A model generated the notes under the pieces. That model was not told where the DNA came from. It searched no databases and was given only the letters and a program-made list of their open reading frames with translations. A stretch of DNA of 64,000 nt, taken from contig CM065328.1 in assembly GCA_033032175.1 (NCBI GenBank), forward strand, positions 12,028,690 through 12,092,689, given 5' to 3'. The position numbers and the translations under genes are program-made. Shown one piece after another: positions 42,101 through 53,137 of this stretch (position 1 is its first letter; each line of letters opens with the position of its first letter). Origin of the DNA: Saturnia japonica. Taxonomy: Eukaryota; Arthropoda; Insecta; Lepidoptera; Saturniidae.

Positions 42101-45100
42101 CTGCTTTCACTTCCGTACGTGATTGTTGGAGTATTCACTTATTGAAAAAATGAAAATATTCGAACACGCCGTTGGTAAATACAGACGTTATGGTGAAAAA
42201 AAATTGTTGTATTGCTATCTAGAGATACATTCGGACGGACTAAACGAAGCTCACGTCTTCTCCTAAAAAGAAACTCTTTTCTCGACGACACTCTACTCAT
42301 TTGTGACTCTTATTTTTAGTGTTAATGGTTTATTCTAATGCTTATTCATATGTGAGGAGTAAACTTCGGACTCCTTTTTAAGCTAATTGCGTGCACGAAG
42401 AACTGTGAGAATTAGATGGTTAAATTAAATAAAATAATACTTCTAATACTAGACCGGCTAGTGCCATTGAAATTAGTCCCAAAAAAAATTTACATTGACA
42501 CTCAATGAAAAGTGACAGCAAGTGATTAATATTAATTGTTTTATTTTACCACTGGGGAATCTCTAGTTTAAATCAATATACCAAACACAATATGAAAACC
42601 AAATTTAATTTTGTGAAAACATTCGAATATAACGCGGTACGCGTAACGTAATAAAATTATAACAAAAAGCCTATGAAAATCGTAATTTCGTTTTTACTAC
42701 ATAATATTTTCTTTTGGCGAAGAAAAAACACATTACAATTTTAATGTTTAGAATTCCTTTACAACCTCACAAAAACCTTTCAAGGTGGACTTTCGAGGCA
42801 AGCGACAGTGGTGGCGCCGCGGCAAAGAGGCAGATTAATGTTGTATGTAAATGTTGGGAACGTTGAAGTTATTTCTGAGTAGACTTAATAAAAATGGCAT
42901 CTATTGAGATGTTTAACAAATAAATATTTATTTTAATACTATTATAGTGCGCAAACTAGCATACATCCCTGATCGTAAAGGGGTACCATGGCTTAACATC
43001 AAAGATATTATTAGCACGTTGCTTACTTTGAATCCAATGGAGTTCTGAAAACCCTACTCCACGCAGGAACAAACCTTGCGATCTTTTATAGTATTCAGGT
43101 ATTTTACCAGTCGGGCTGCCCCAAGTAGAAATAGCCAAAGAAATTTATCTATGCCCCACCTCTCTTCTTGAGTTCTCTTTCCCCAATGAGCTCTGGAAAC
43201 CCTATTCACCACAAGAACACAACACAAGTGTATATACCTGCGATATTTTGTAGGGTGGATGTTTTTTACCAGTTGGACTACCCCAAGTAGAGATATTTCC
43301 AAAAAGATTTATAATTTAAACATGGAAATTTACAAGAATATCCGAAATAAAAGCTCTTTCTAAACAGATGCAGTTTCAAACTAAAAGATTATCATCTCCT
43401 TGCTCGTCTTTGAGCAATTTAAGTAGATCCATAACAAATGTTATAATTTCCTAAGACCTATCGAAAGGTCAATTATGTGCGTCTAACGCGGATATATGAA
43501 GTCACCAAAACCGCGAAACGTGTGACGCTATAGACGCAGCGTTTGTGACGCTTGACTCGAAAGTCCACCTTTAACAACACAACGTAAAACAATGTCGACT
43601 TTTCTTATGTTGTTTGTCTGTACACGCTCTCATATATTGCATGTGTTCATCAGACGTCTATTATATTGTCCAAGGAGCTAGTAAGTTAATTAAGACTATA
43701 CTCCAGACGGTGCTTAACGCGTAACACAATAAAACGGTACTAAAACTTCCATTAAGTAGGTACTTAAATAATTTTATATCTATACATACAATTAATAAAA
43801 TTGAAGTGTCTGTTTGTAGTGTCAAAATAACAGTATTTTACTAAATGCATATGCCCATAGGCAAAAAGCCCATTTTAAATTTTTTTGTCTATCTGTCTGT
43901 TTGTTCCGGGTAATCTTCGAACCGGTTGGACCGATTTTGACGGGACTTTCACTGATAGATAGCTAATGATATAGGTAGTAACTTAGGCTACTTTTATTTT
44001 AGAAAAATAATTAGAGTTCCGCACAAATAAAAAAAAACTGGTCATGGTGAATCAATTCGGGCGTTTATGCTGAGTAAACCATAAGAGATATAGCAAATTA
44101 ATGTACTACACAATTGTAGACATTAAAAATACCTACAAAAAAGTTCGGGAGAGTATAAGAGTTCTAAGGAACACCCACAATAAGCTTTTTTGTCTTTAAA
44201 ATAGTCGGGAGCGGGGGCGCAAGATTCGCGCGGGTATTCTGTAGTCCACGTGAGCGAAGCCACGGGCACAGCTAGTATTAAATAATTTTAAAAGCTAAAT
44301 AAACACAGACATTTTTCAAAAGAGCGAAGAAACATGCTCTCAACTTTAAGAAATGGGAAGTGACGTAATAAAGTAATGATATGTATTGGCTATACAAATG
44401 ACTTATTATATTACTAGCTGTGTGCTGCGGTTTCACCTGTGTTAAGAAGACGGGTCCTCGAGTGGAGCTGCCGAGACACACCTATTGGTGCTTTGTGTCA
44501 CATTGTCAACTTGAGGGTGGTGGCTAGCCAGGTGGGTATTAGAAAAATCCCTACCACCATGAACGACAAATATTTTTATAGAACATTGTATTTACGTATC
44601 ATTAACCATTACGCCAGCGCACGCAAAACAAAAAAAATATTTAAGGCTAGCTGAGAGTTATAGCCTAATGTTAGGATGTTTAAGCAAATAAACAAAAACT
44701 TTTCTATTTTATTATATTATTAAGTATAATATCTAGTAAGAAATATTATTATTGTTATCATAATGAGAAAGAGATAGTATTGATCATTACATAAACTGAT
44801 AGAAGATAACCTTGCTACGAATATATCTTGAAATCGCACACTATTCGGTGAGTTGATGAACTAACAAGACAATTGAAAAAAAAAGAAAACAAACTTTAAT
44901 GGTTTTTATTTTGAACAATTCGAATTTGAACATCCAATGACAATTAAATTAAAGTGGGACCACCCTTGACGTTATTCTCTATCAAACAAAAAAAGAATCA
45001 TCCATTTCGGTTCATAAACAAAGAAGTTTTAGCTGAACATCCATAAAAAAAGCATTCGAATTTAGTAACCTCTGTCTTTTTTTGAAATATATTTTGTCTC

Positions 45101-46100
45101 AACTAATCACAGATGTAAAAAAAAATATATAAGCAACGGAACCTTCTTTCAAGTTTATTTTACGCATTACCGGGCCTTTATTGGCAGAATTCTTAGGTAT
45201 ATTGTCGGTTCCAAATTTTAATATCTAACGTACACCCTTTTGTGTATCGTAACTTAGAAAATATAAAAATAATCCGAATATTTTTTTTATGATGTCTATG
45301 ATCTATTTCTACTCAGTAATAATAATTAGGTTTTTTTCTAAAATATGTAGGACAGAGGTCTGGAGAACCGTCTTATAGGGTTTCTTTTCAAGGAAGCAAA
45401 CGTCAAATAGAGGTGTTTCCTTTCATGAAAAGTGCGGATGTAAATTTAGTGCCCTGTTGAGGTTTTCCCGACACCTTGAATTTATTGAAACTAGGTACTA
45501 AAGACCATGGTTTTAAATTGCTGTATAAAATGAATTTTGAATAAGAAAATATCAATAATAGTTACAAATTATTTGAGTAATAACAGAAGAAGATTAGTAA
45601 AATTCTGGTATTATTTATAAAATCGTTTGTAAAATGTATTACAATAAAAATACAATACCCCATTTTTATTATGTTAACTACATTAGTTTAAAAATAAAAT
45701 AGTAAATTATACGATTTAGATTTCAAAATCGTTAGATAATGGCTAATTATCGGCAAACTTATTTCCGATTATATTATTATTTAAACTTATATCCACTCAT
45801 CCTTATGTTATAATTACAAAATATATTATGTGAAAAGTAGCCTTAAAATATAACAATGTTTTTAAATAATACAATAAATTAAATAAAGAGAATGATGAAT
45901 AAACATGCAAAGAAATGTTCGCATGCGATTATATTCTGCAAAGACGTTTTCATACTGAAACTATGCTATAATAAAAATAATCTATTTACATTACTTACAT
46001 TTTGGTCTTGCTGAGCACTGAACGCTTGTAAATCCATGTTGTACGGATTCCACTGCATTTGATCAGCGAATGCCGTCGCCAGCAAACAAGCACTGACAAT
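39160..46100 (-). CDS. secreted Gly/His-rich, VPVxK-repeat protein, probably cuticular; first exon missing
   Basis: Two exons on the minus strand: 45999-46100 (acceptor 'gtttttatag', donor GTAAGT) and 39160-39696 (acceptor 'ctctttacag', stop at 39160-39162). Both joins are in phase 0. Exon 1 seen here starts IVSACLLATAFA, the core and cleavage site of a signal peptide, then DQMQWNPYNMDLQAFSAQQD. The mature protein then has a glycine-rich part with repeats of GGHGGDF, a His-rich link (SFGGHNFQPHSYPVHQH), and a tail of about 110 residues in which VPVP, IPVE, YPVEK, HVPK and VPVVK recur. Such low-complexity secreted proteins are common in insect cuticle, chorion and silk-like matrices; no chitin-binding RR motif is visible. 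The visible protein is 212 residues. A few N-terminal codons including the ATG must lie upstream of 46,100; no convincing candidate was found. The intron of 6.3 kb is full of Helitrons. A minus-strand open frame runs past 39,696 to 39,810, but that part is intron. Confidence 0.85.
40260..40556 (+). mobile_element. Helitron 3' fragment
   Basis: Shares 'atgaagataaaccttgtcct', 'ttcaacattcggctcgg' and a GC-rich end 'accgcggggcatagccag' with 34027-34740. The terminal CTAG is CCAG here. Confidence 0.5.
41028..41623 (-). mobile_element. non-autonomous Helitron, nearly full length, inverted
   Basis: The minus-strand 5' end is TCTATACTAATATAATAAAG at 41623 after an A. The other end is 'ctatctgtgccccacggttt' at 41028, CTAG decayed to CTAT on one strand. 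Internal blocks match 34027-34740. A TA run (about 40,966-40,979) lies just outside. Confidence 0.7.
41640..42120 (-). pseudogene. LINE ORF2 C-terminal fragment
   Basis: Minus-strand words RMRALRGMLGVKLSDKIRI, ERCGVKEDVVTRIEKGRLIW, ERMNKERMTKQGYKASLNGS and GRGRPLMN form the well-known C-terminal stretch of a lepidopteran LINE; stops interrupt it near 41,992 and 41,750. An ATAC microsatellite lies at 41655-41672. The sequence sits in the intron of the cuticular-type gene. Confidence 0.7.
42350..42560 (+). mobile_element. Helitron fragment (TCTATATATTAATACGTGAAG family)
   Basis: Shares 'tttaagctaattgcgtgcac', 'gaccggctagtgccattgaa' and 'tgacactcaatgaaaagtga' with the other copies, then 'ggaatctctag' at its end. 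The 5' terminus is lost. Confidence 0.5.
42782..43571. mobile_element. TIR-flanked element enclosing a tandem repeat
   Basis: The left end AAGGTGGACTTTCGAGGCAA then GCG and the right end, on the opposite strand, AAGGTGGACTTTCGAGTCAA then GCG form 23-bp inverted repeats with one mismatch, 790 bp apart. No target duplication could be recognised. Inside, at about 43,040-43,300, a unit of 150-170 bp with 'ccagtcgggctgccccaagt' and 'ctggaaaccctattcacc' occurs almost twice. No transposase is encoded; probably a non-autonomous DNA transposon. Confidence 0.6.
43040..43310. repeat. short tandem repeat array, two units
   Basis: 'ttttaccagtcgggctgccc' at 43092 recurs as 'ttttaccagttggactaccc' at about 43262, and 'ctgaaaaccctactccacgc' at 43045 as 'ctggaaaccctattcaccac' at about 43193. 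A single related copy is at 6175-6240, so the unit is dispersed as well as tandem. Confidence 0.65.
43779..44275 (+). mobile_element. non-autonomous Helitron, full length
   Basis: A 497-bp element starting TCTATACATACAATTAATAA after A and ending in GCCACGGGCACAGCTAG before T. Internal blocks: 'ctgtctgtttgttccgggta', 'ggttggaccgattttgacgg', 'gtaacttaggctactttta', 'gggagcgggggcgcaagat' and 'gtagtccacgtgagcgaa'. It is the best copy of this family in the window. Confidence 0.75.
44414..44725 (-). mobile_element. Helitron interrupted by a SINE
   Basis: 'actagctgtgtgctgcggtt' at 44414 is the 3' end on the minus strand. After a SINE insertion the element resumes with 'tacgtatcattaaccattac' and ends near 'tattttattatattatta'. 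Same family as 34027-34740. Confidence 0.6.
44453..44565 (-). mobile_element. SINE (family B) inside the Helitron
   Basis: Minus strand: 'gtggtagggatttttctaat' and 'cacctggctagccaccaccc', with 'ggcagctccactcgagga' at the end. Head missing. Confidence 0.6.
44890..45092 (+). repeat. dispersed repeat, 'TTCGAATTGAGAAC' family
   Basis: Forward copy with 'atccaatgacaattaaatta', 'aagtgggaccacccttga', 'cggttcataaacaaagaag' and 'gcattcgaatttagtaacct'. Confidence 0.6.
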
Positions 46101-47254
46101 CTATAAAAACCCAAAAAGGTACTGTAAATAAATTTGAAATTTTAACTGTGTTCCAGACATCAGAAGGAAATGGAATTAAGTGAAAGGTCTTGTCTTTTAA
46201 ATAGATCATATATATTTCTTAAATCTCAATATTATTGTCCACTTAAACCCCCAGGGTTATATTCCTTTCGACCCTGGTCTCAACTATATTTTTATCATAT
46301 ATTTAATTATAGCGAAATATATAAAATAATTTTTGTCTTAAAAAGATTCTCCACTTCTTAAATATTAAAGTGATTAAAAAAACGATATTATGTATTTTGT
46401 TTGAAATAAATTTGCTACATATAAATAAATACAGAAAGTGTAAATTATCATTCATACAAATATATAGTTTATAATTATTCACACTAATATATTCTCCACA
46501 GTAATTATTTTATTTTATAAATTAATTAAAAAAACATGTAAGGTTCAAACACGGCAATAAAAACATATTATAACTAAAATCACTTGAGTACACGTTTATT
46601 ATTAACAGATGGCGCTGTTTCATTTTCTTAACAAAACTTTTTTTTATTTTTTGCTTTCTGCCTTTAGAGGCAATTTTGCCAATGTCAAGTGTGAAAATAC
46701 ACGTTATAGAATTCAGTTGCCAAATGTTCGGTGTACTGTAGAATAACCTATAAAAAACACAACATCAAATAGTCACAAATTTATATATAGTACCTACATC
46801 TTATATTTATAACAAGCTTTTTTATAGTTTGTAAAAATTAATATATTAAATTTACTAACATATTTGTACACTGAACACATGATGCTACTTCAGTAGGTAG
46901 TTCCGCGGTTATTTATGTCGAAACAATCGGAACGACCGCCATTTTATACGAAAGTGACAGGAACGGAATTCAGATGACGGTTTAACACTGTTTTAGGGTT
47001 CCGTAAGCTTTCACTGTTTGGTTTGAAAGGCAATAGTTAAACCTGGCAAACAACTCATAAAGATACAGCGAGATGAGAAAATAAACAGACAAAAATAAGC
47101 AGTTCGAAGAGAAAAAAAGCTTTAAGTCATTGTAAATCTTCTTCAATTATTAGTTTAAATTTTTATCTCCTAGTAAGTAGGTACATAGATTAACTTATTT
47201 TTTTTTTTAATTTCACTTCTGGGATAATAAAAATGATATTTTAAAAATTGACAT
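46101..47254. other. flank of the cuticular-type gene
   Basis: Should hold, or lead to, the missing first exon and promoter of the minus-strand gene. At 46655-46800 lies a copy of the 'CAATGTCAAGTGTGA' repeat. Nothing else is supported. Confidence 0.4.
46655..46800 (+). repeat. 'CAATGTCAAGTGTGA' family repeat
   Basis: 'tctgcctttagaggcaattt', 'tgccaatgtcaagtgtgaaa', 'atacacgttatagaattcag' and 'gttcggtgtactgtagaata' match 61540-61700 closely. Confidence 0.65.
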
Positions 47255-47500
47255 TAAACATACCAACACGCCTGTATCCCCAAATGGTTAGGCAGAGATA
47301 TACTAATGTAAACCCACACAATACGGCGGGTATGCTTTTAGGTCCCATGTAATTAGGGGGCGAGCCTATTGCCATTAATCGGGCACAAATCAAAACACCG
47401 AGCTGCTACTGAGAATTTCATAGAAAACCCCAATAACACATTGCTCTACCTGAGGATCGAACCCAGTACCTCGAGCATAGCAGTCGCGCTTCAGACCACT
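47255..47500 (-). mobile_element. tRNA-headed SINE (family A), head truncated
   Basis: Minus strand: 'gaggtactgggttcgatcct', 'caatgtgttattggggtttt', 'gattaatggcaataggctcg' and 'gtatatctctgcctaaccat'. The copy breaks in the tRNA-like head after 'agtggtctgaagc'. Confidence 0.75.
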
Positions 47501-48294
47501 AAATATATTCTCTGTTCATACATCCATACACAGAATTATACCCGGTTACGCAATTTCAGATTTTACAGATATTTCAATATTATTCATGAACTATCTATAA
47601 TTTTGTAAAATAACCTTTCGAAGCAACCTTTGCAAAACAGCTATAGTGTAATCATCGATTTTAACAATGCATTAATGAAATTAAAACTTACCTATTACTT
47701 ATTAGAATTATATAATATAATTATTATATTCGACCTATTAGAATGAAACACAACACATCCGCGTAATCCAGGAAAGAGATAGATGGCTCTATGTCAGCAA
47801 AGCGTTGTCGCTCCGAGTAGGTTATACTCGCAGAACTAGGTTTTTACTGGAAAGAAGAAAGAATAAGTTGTATCGAGCGATGGAAAATATTTATGTAATA
47901 AACAGTTATTATTTTATGGAACAAATTTCTAATGATTTATCTTTTTATTATGCTATATCTGATTCCCGTCGTAATCTGTTCTTTTATGCATATAGCTTAT
48001 ACAAAATAATTTCGATGTTTCACATCTACCCGGCGTCCCGTGACGGATTTTTGTCATTTTAAAAACTATTTTTGATTTTGATAAAATTGTTAGACAATTT
48101 TCATATTAATCTAACGGGTGGAGCCTGTAAAGTTTGGTAGCGATCAGATACAAGTTTTTTTTTCTTTGCCACAGCAACGCGTAGCCGTGTTTACTGGTTA
48201 TTATTAAGCATTTGTTTCAATAGTTATTTAAAAACATCTAATTTCCTTCACCATGTTTATTTACGTAACAAGTTGTACCATAAATCAAAACCTA
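47501..48294. other. spacer, nothing recognised
   Basis: An open frame at 47805-48062 has no sign of being coding (AT-rich, no domain, no splice context). Confidence 0.4.
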
Positions 48295-48390
48295 TGAACC
48301 TATGAAGGCACTTATGAACGTCGAAACACTACTGCTGGTTCGGAAAATATCGTAGACATCGAGAAGAACCGGTAAAAAACTCGATCGTGT
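48295..48390 (-). repeat. LINE 3' UTR fragment
   Basis: Minus strand 'accggttcttctcgatgtct', 'attttccgaaccagcagtag' and 'gacgttcataagtgccttca'; same family as 6910-7060. Confidence 0.6.
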
Positions 48391-48845
48391 TTACCTTTTT
48401 TTCCACTGTATAAGTGTTAATATATTAGGCAGGTTGCGCCCACTATTTGCAGCATTTGAGATAAATTGTTAAAAAACACTTTTATGAGCGCCACAATAAG
48501 AATCACTTTTCACTCTTCTAACTTTTTTATTTGTGTAACCTCATGTAATTTTTTTTTTTAAGTATAAAATCTTTTTTTAATATAAATTCGTAATGAACTC
48601 TTAATACGTGGGTAAAAACCTCCTGGGTGTTTTAAAATCAAACCAATAATTGATAGACGCTGGATGCTAGGACACTTTGTGATTCAAGTTTCGTTTTTTT
48701 TTTTTAACCATATTTATTATTATGATTTTGGCGCCCACTAAACTACGGCGGATGCTCCGGTATGCTCCTCCCTAGATCCGGGGCTATATTCAAAGTATTT
48801 TAATGTGGGCCCTAGAAACTTGGTATGAAATGTTTTTGCATCGTT

Positions 48846-49080
48846 ATGGTTTTAACACGCTAAGCCTAGTGTAAAACTGGCTTTCAAGTGCAGCTGCCGG
48901 AACACAAATATTGGTGCTTGGCGACAGATCTTCAACTTGATGGGTGTAGCTAGCCGGGCGGGTATTAGAAAAGGCCCTACCACCTATCCTAGAATTTCAA
49001 CAAGATTTTTTCCTTCACCGGGCACTCAGGTTCATTGCAAGGATTCAAACTCACGTGTTTCGACGTGATGGAACTTCCTG
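48846..49080 (-). mobile_element. SINE (family B), inverted
   Basis: Minus strand: head 'cgtgagtttgaatccttgca' with a B-box-like core, then 'gtggtagggccttttctaat', 'acccgcccggctagctacac' and 'ctaggcttagcgtgttaaaa'. The most complete copy of this family here. Confidence 0.7.
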
Positions 49081-49210
49081 CTGTTGTGCAATGCTGCTAC
49101 GGAACTGCAAGATAATGAGCCCTTAATTTAAAACCATTATGTGTTAGTTCGCTCTTTTATTAACACACTTGACTAAGTTAACTGTTGATGTATTATTACA
49201 TATCAGACTA

Positions 49211-49407
49211 ACAACCGGCCGCGACTTCATAATCATTAATTACAATATGAATTTACAAGCTTTAACTACAATAAAATATAGCCTATAACTACATCTATAA
49301 TAACTTACGTAGGATGCTGCGTAAAAAGCGGAAAAGTGACTATGAACGTTAAGCAATTTGGTAAACCGTAGGCAACTAACACAGGTGAATCCATGGGGTG
49401 CAGCTAG
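49211..49407. mobile_element. Helitron-end composite
   Basis: Left edge 'actaacaaccggccgcgact' looks like an inverted CTAG-type end and right edge 'tccatggggtgcagctag' before T like a forward one. Probably two overlapping fragments. Confidence 0.35.
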
Positions 49408-49493
49408 TAAAACAATGAAGAAATTGCAGTATACGTATACCTGTTTATCATAAAATATATGTAGCGTTATGACATTATTATAGTATAATAAAA

Positions 49494-49762
49494 CTAGCAA
49501 CCGCCCGCGACTTTTATTAACCACTAATATTATAAATCCCACTTTCCACGACATAAAAACATATCGCTGAACTTGTAGTGTATATAAACAATCGTAATTT
49601 CATAAAACTTTAATAACTTTTATATGAATCAAGATATCGTGGTTTAAAAAAAATAAAAACCAAGTATAAGGAGTAAAACAAAAGAAAATTTATCAAAATC
49701 TATCCAGTAGTTTTTACGTGTGCGCGCACAACGGAAAACCTCTATCATTTTATTTATATAAA
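49494..49762 (-). mobile_element. Helitron fragment, inverted
   Basis: Starts 'ctagcaaccgcccgcgactt' after an A, i.e. a CTAG 3' end on the minus strand; the 5' end is not preserved. Confidence 0.45.
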
Positions 49763-51069
49763 TAAATTTTCGTACAGAACCCAGATCACTAAAAACGTTC
49801 CTAGCGAAATACTTTTTATTTAGTTTTGCTCTATATTAAATAGCCACCATAACTTGATCTCCGATATGTTGAAAATTATTGTATAGTATAGATCTTTCAT
49901 TATTGGAAATTATATCATCCGTGATCTAGTAAATAAAAACAAAATTATAGTTGCGTTCACAAGTAGCCAGTTATTGAGATAGTTCTAAAGGATAGCTAAA
50001 TGTACCTACTTTAGTGGTGTATTAGTTAAATTTTATGATTATGATATAAATATTTATTTTCACTATGTTACTTTGAGGAGAGTTCGAAGTAAAACAAAAT
50101 TTGAACTAAAAGAAAGCGAGAGTGTGGTGGATCACTCCTGAGTCATAGAATTTGCGCAATGTTCTTATAAAGAGACAACCACTATGGCATTATGTCGATA
50201 TTGTTTGAAATACGTGTTCGAGTCCATACACTCGTATTCACTTAGTCTGTACCGCACACCGATTAAACGTTTGTGTGCTAAATTTTACTTCATAAATATG
50301 CCTTCATGTGCGCTGAGATATCGGTTTAAACGACTCGAGAAACACAAGTAAAAGTCAAGGAGTGATATTTCATATGCAAGTTCATGTATCAATGAGCTCG
50401 TACCCCGCGCCCCGCGCCCCGCGCGGTGTCTAGCTATGGAGCACAATTTTTCTTTGTAATATCTCCCCTAGTCTGATCTCGAAACGCGACAAAACAAAAG
50501 AGAGTCACTATGCGGTCAAAGTGCACACCTGTTGCTATCGCACTCATCCAATAGTACGAACACTAATTAATATAATCACATAGACACGATTCTCCGGTAT
50601 CTTATTTAATACGACGTATTGTAGAGGAAGCCAGTCTTTGTAACAAAATATCGCTAAAGACCTCATTGTGCACTTAAAATCAGGTGGACTTCGTGCATGC
50701 GTCGTGGCTATTGATAGTTCACCATTTCTCGGTACCCCTTGTCTTGAACTCTACTGCCCTTTGATATTGTAATCATTTTTCTCTCCAAAATCAAATAATT
50801 TGTATATAGAAAATTACAAACAAAAACTTAATAATGTAGTCATATTTAAACTATTAAATCTGCTAGCCAGTGAGCTATCCTCGTGTAACAGGAACCTTAG
50901 TGTACATTAACCTTAATACGCATTTAATTAATGACCTCTTTACGGTTTAATAGAATTATTAAATAGATCCTATGTTATAGAATTTACGTAATTATAGTTG
51001 TTTCAATTATAATACATTTATTTAAAATATTTATGTTCATTGTAAATAAAATCAACGTTTTTTTTAAAA
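49763..51069. other. spacer, little recognised
   Basis: One notable patch: three exact copies of CCCCGCG at 50403-50423. Otherwise no supported feature. Confidence 0.4.
50403..50423. repeat. GC-rich heptamer repeat
   Basis: CCCCGCG three times in a row in AT-rich surroundings. Confidence 0.8.
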
Positions 51070-51195
51070 CTATCTAAGATGGCAAACAAGCGTACTGCCC
51101 GTCTGAAGGTAAGCGGTTACCGCACCCTATGAACGATCTAAGACCTTAGGTATTACAAGCGCGTGGTCGATTTAAAGCTTAGGGCTGGGAACTAG
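51070..51195 (-). repeat. jockey-like LINE 3' UTR fragment
   Basis: The words 'gcaaacaagcgtactgcccg', 'tctgaaggtaagcggttacc' and 'attacaagcgcgtgg' are the inverse form of the 3' UTR seen after the C-terminal tails at 35585-35860 and 54300-54760. Confidence 0.6.
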
Positions 51196-51892
51196 GGTTA
51201 TCAACATAGCTCCAAGGCACCAGCTATTCATACAATACATTATGCAAAATTTTACCTTTTTAGACCGTCTTCCCCCTTCGTCTCGTTATGTCACATTTTC
51301 TGCGACCTCCCCCTATCAATATTGCGTCACGACACGAATGATAGATCTCCCTCCGGTATATGATAATATGGCAATTAATACACAAATCTCGATATTTTTA
51401 AATATTATGCGCAACATAATAAATCAATAAATATGTGTAATAACGAATAAGTAAATATTTCTGTTATTAATCGCAAGTCAAAGGATTTTCCAAATGTTCC
51501 GAAACATCGGATAATCGGAATTTTTGTTTTTTTTTTATATAATGGAGATACAAGGGAACTGATTGTGACGGACCGAAACGCTAGCGCAGACGTCGAAAAA
51601 CATTTTTTATTTTTATTGTTAAATAAAACACGTTATTAGGCCATTATGACGGAAATAAATACGTAAAAATGTTTATCTATTTACGAATATAATACAAATG
51701 ACTTTTTAAAGTAACATTTTTTTTTTAAATACCGACCAAAAATTTTGCTAAACTATTTATTTGCGAACGTCATGTTTTTTAGGCACCCCGACCCCCCTGG
51801 TCACAGTGTCGCATAAAGTACTGCCTACACAACATTCACTTTCTACCTCCTCCTGTGCATTATTAAAAGAATTATTATTATATTATTATTAT

Positions 51893-52144
51893 TCATACCA
51901 TCACGCCTGTATTCCCCGAAGGGTTAGGCAGAGGTGTACTAATTGTACACACCCACAATTCGCCGAGTATGTTTTTTTTAGGTCCCATATAGGGGGCGAG
52001 CCTATTGCCATTAATCGGACACGAAACCAAACTCCGAGCTGCAACTGGGAATTTCATAGGAAAAACCCAATAACACTTTGGGATTCGAACCCAGGACCTC
52101 GCTCACGACAGTCGCGCTAACGACCACTAGGCTAACGAGGCAGT
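51893..52144 (-). mobile_element. tRNA-headed SINE (family A), best copy
   Basis: Minus strand: A-box region TTAGCCTAGTGG, B box GGTTCGAATCC, body 'caaagtgttattgggttttt', 'cagttgcagctcggagtttg', 'aattgtgggtgtgtacaatt' and 'ctgcctaacccttcgggg'. The tail is a TAA repeat (the ATT run just before 51893), as expected for LINE-driven retroposition. Confidence 0.85.
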
Positions 52145-52615
52145 TAAGTTGTTCGTATAATAGTAGATAAATAGATTAATTTTAATATCATACGCAACAT
52201 CATAGGTTAGGGACTTAATAATTTAAAGTACATCCAAATTTCGAAGGCAATTTGGTATTAAACATTAAAAACTGTAAAAAGCAAAGTTTTCTATATTGCT
52301 TGAACTTGTCGCCAAGAGATGGCGCCACTGTACATTTAAATCGCGCTTCCGATTTATTTGTTTCAAATATCGAGGTACTACGCGGTAACATTCGTACTAA
52401 CTTCGTTATTAGTCCCTGTCTGTCTGGACTGACTTATATTTTTGTAGAAACGCCTGTTAGCGATCCGTTCGCTAGATTTGGCTTTCTTTTTCTTGTGTAA
52501 TTATTAGAATCGATGTATGTATGAGAAAAAACATTGTTGTCAATATTTATTATTAATATCCGTATGCTTGTTATGTAAATGAAAAAGTGATTAAATTTTC
52601 TTTCGTATTAATAAA

Positions 52616-53137
52616 CTAGCTGTGCCCGCGGCTTCGCTCACGTGGACTACAGAATGCCCGCGCGAATCTTGCTCCTCCGCTTTCGGGTATTTTAAAGACA
52701 ATAATGCTTATTCTGGGTGTTTCTTAGAAGATAGATGTATGCTCTCCCTGACTTTTTTGTAGGTATTTTTAATGTCTACAATTATTTAGTACATTAATTT
52801 GTTGTATCTCTTATAGTTCATTCAGCGTAAGCCATTTTAAGCACCCGAATTGATTCACAATGACCAATTTATTTTTTTATTTGTACGGTACCCTAATTCT
52901 TTTTCCAAAATAAAAGTAGCCTAAGTTACTCCCTATAAAATCAGCTACCTACCAGTGAAAGTCCCGTCAAAATCGGTGCAACCGTTTCGAAGATTACCCG
53001 GAACAAACAGAGAGGCAAAAAATTTAAAAATATTGGTGTTTTGTTATATGTATCGTACATACATTCATATGTATTTCGTAAAAAAACTGTTATTTTGGCA
53101 TTACAAACAAACACTTCAATTTTTTTATTTGTATAGA
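52616..53137 (-). mobile_element. non-autonomous Helitron, full length, inverted
   Basis: A 522-bp copy of the 43779-44275 family. On the minus strand it starts TCTATAC after an A (at 53137) and ends GCCGCGGGCACAGCTAG before a T (at 52616). Confidence 0.75.

Noticed and set aside
47805..48062. 85-codon open frame as a gene
   Set aside because: Composition like the flanks, no domain, no splice sites.
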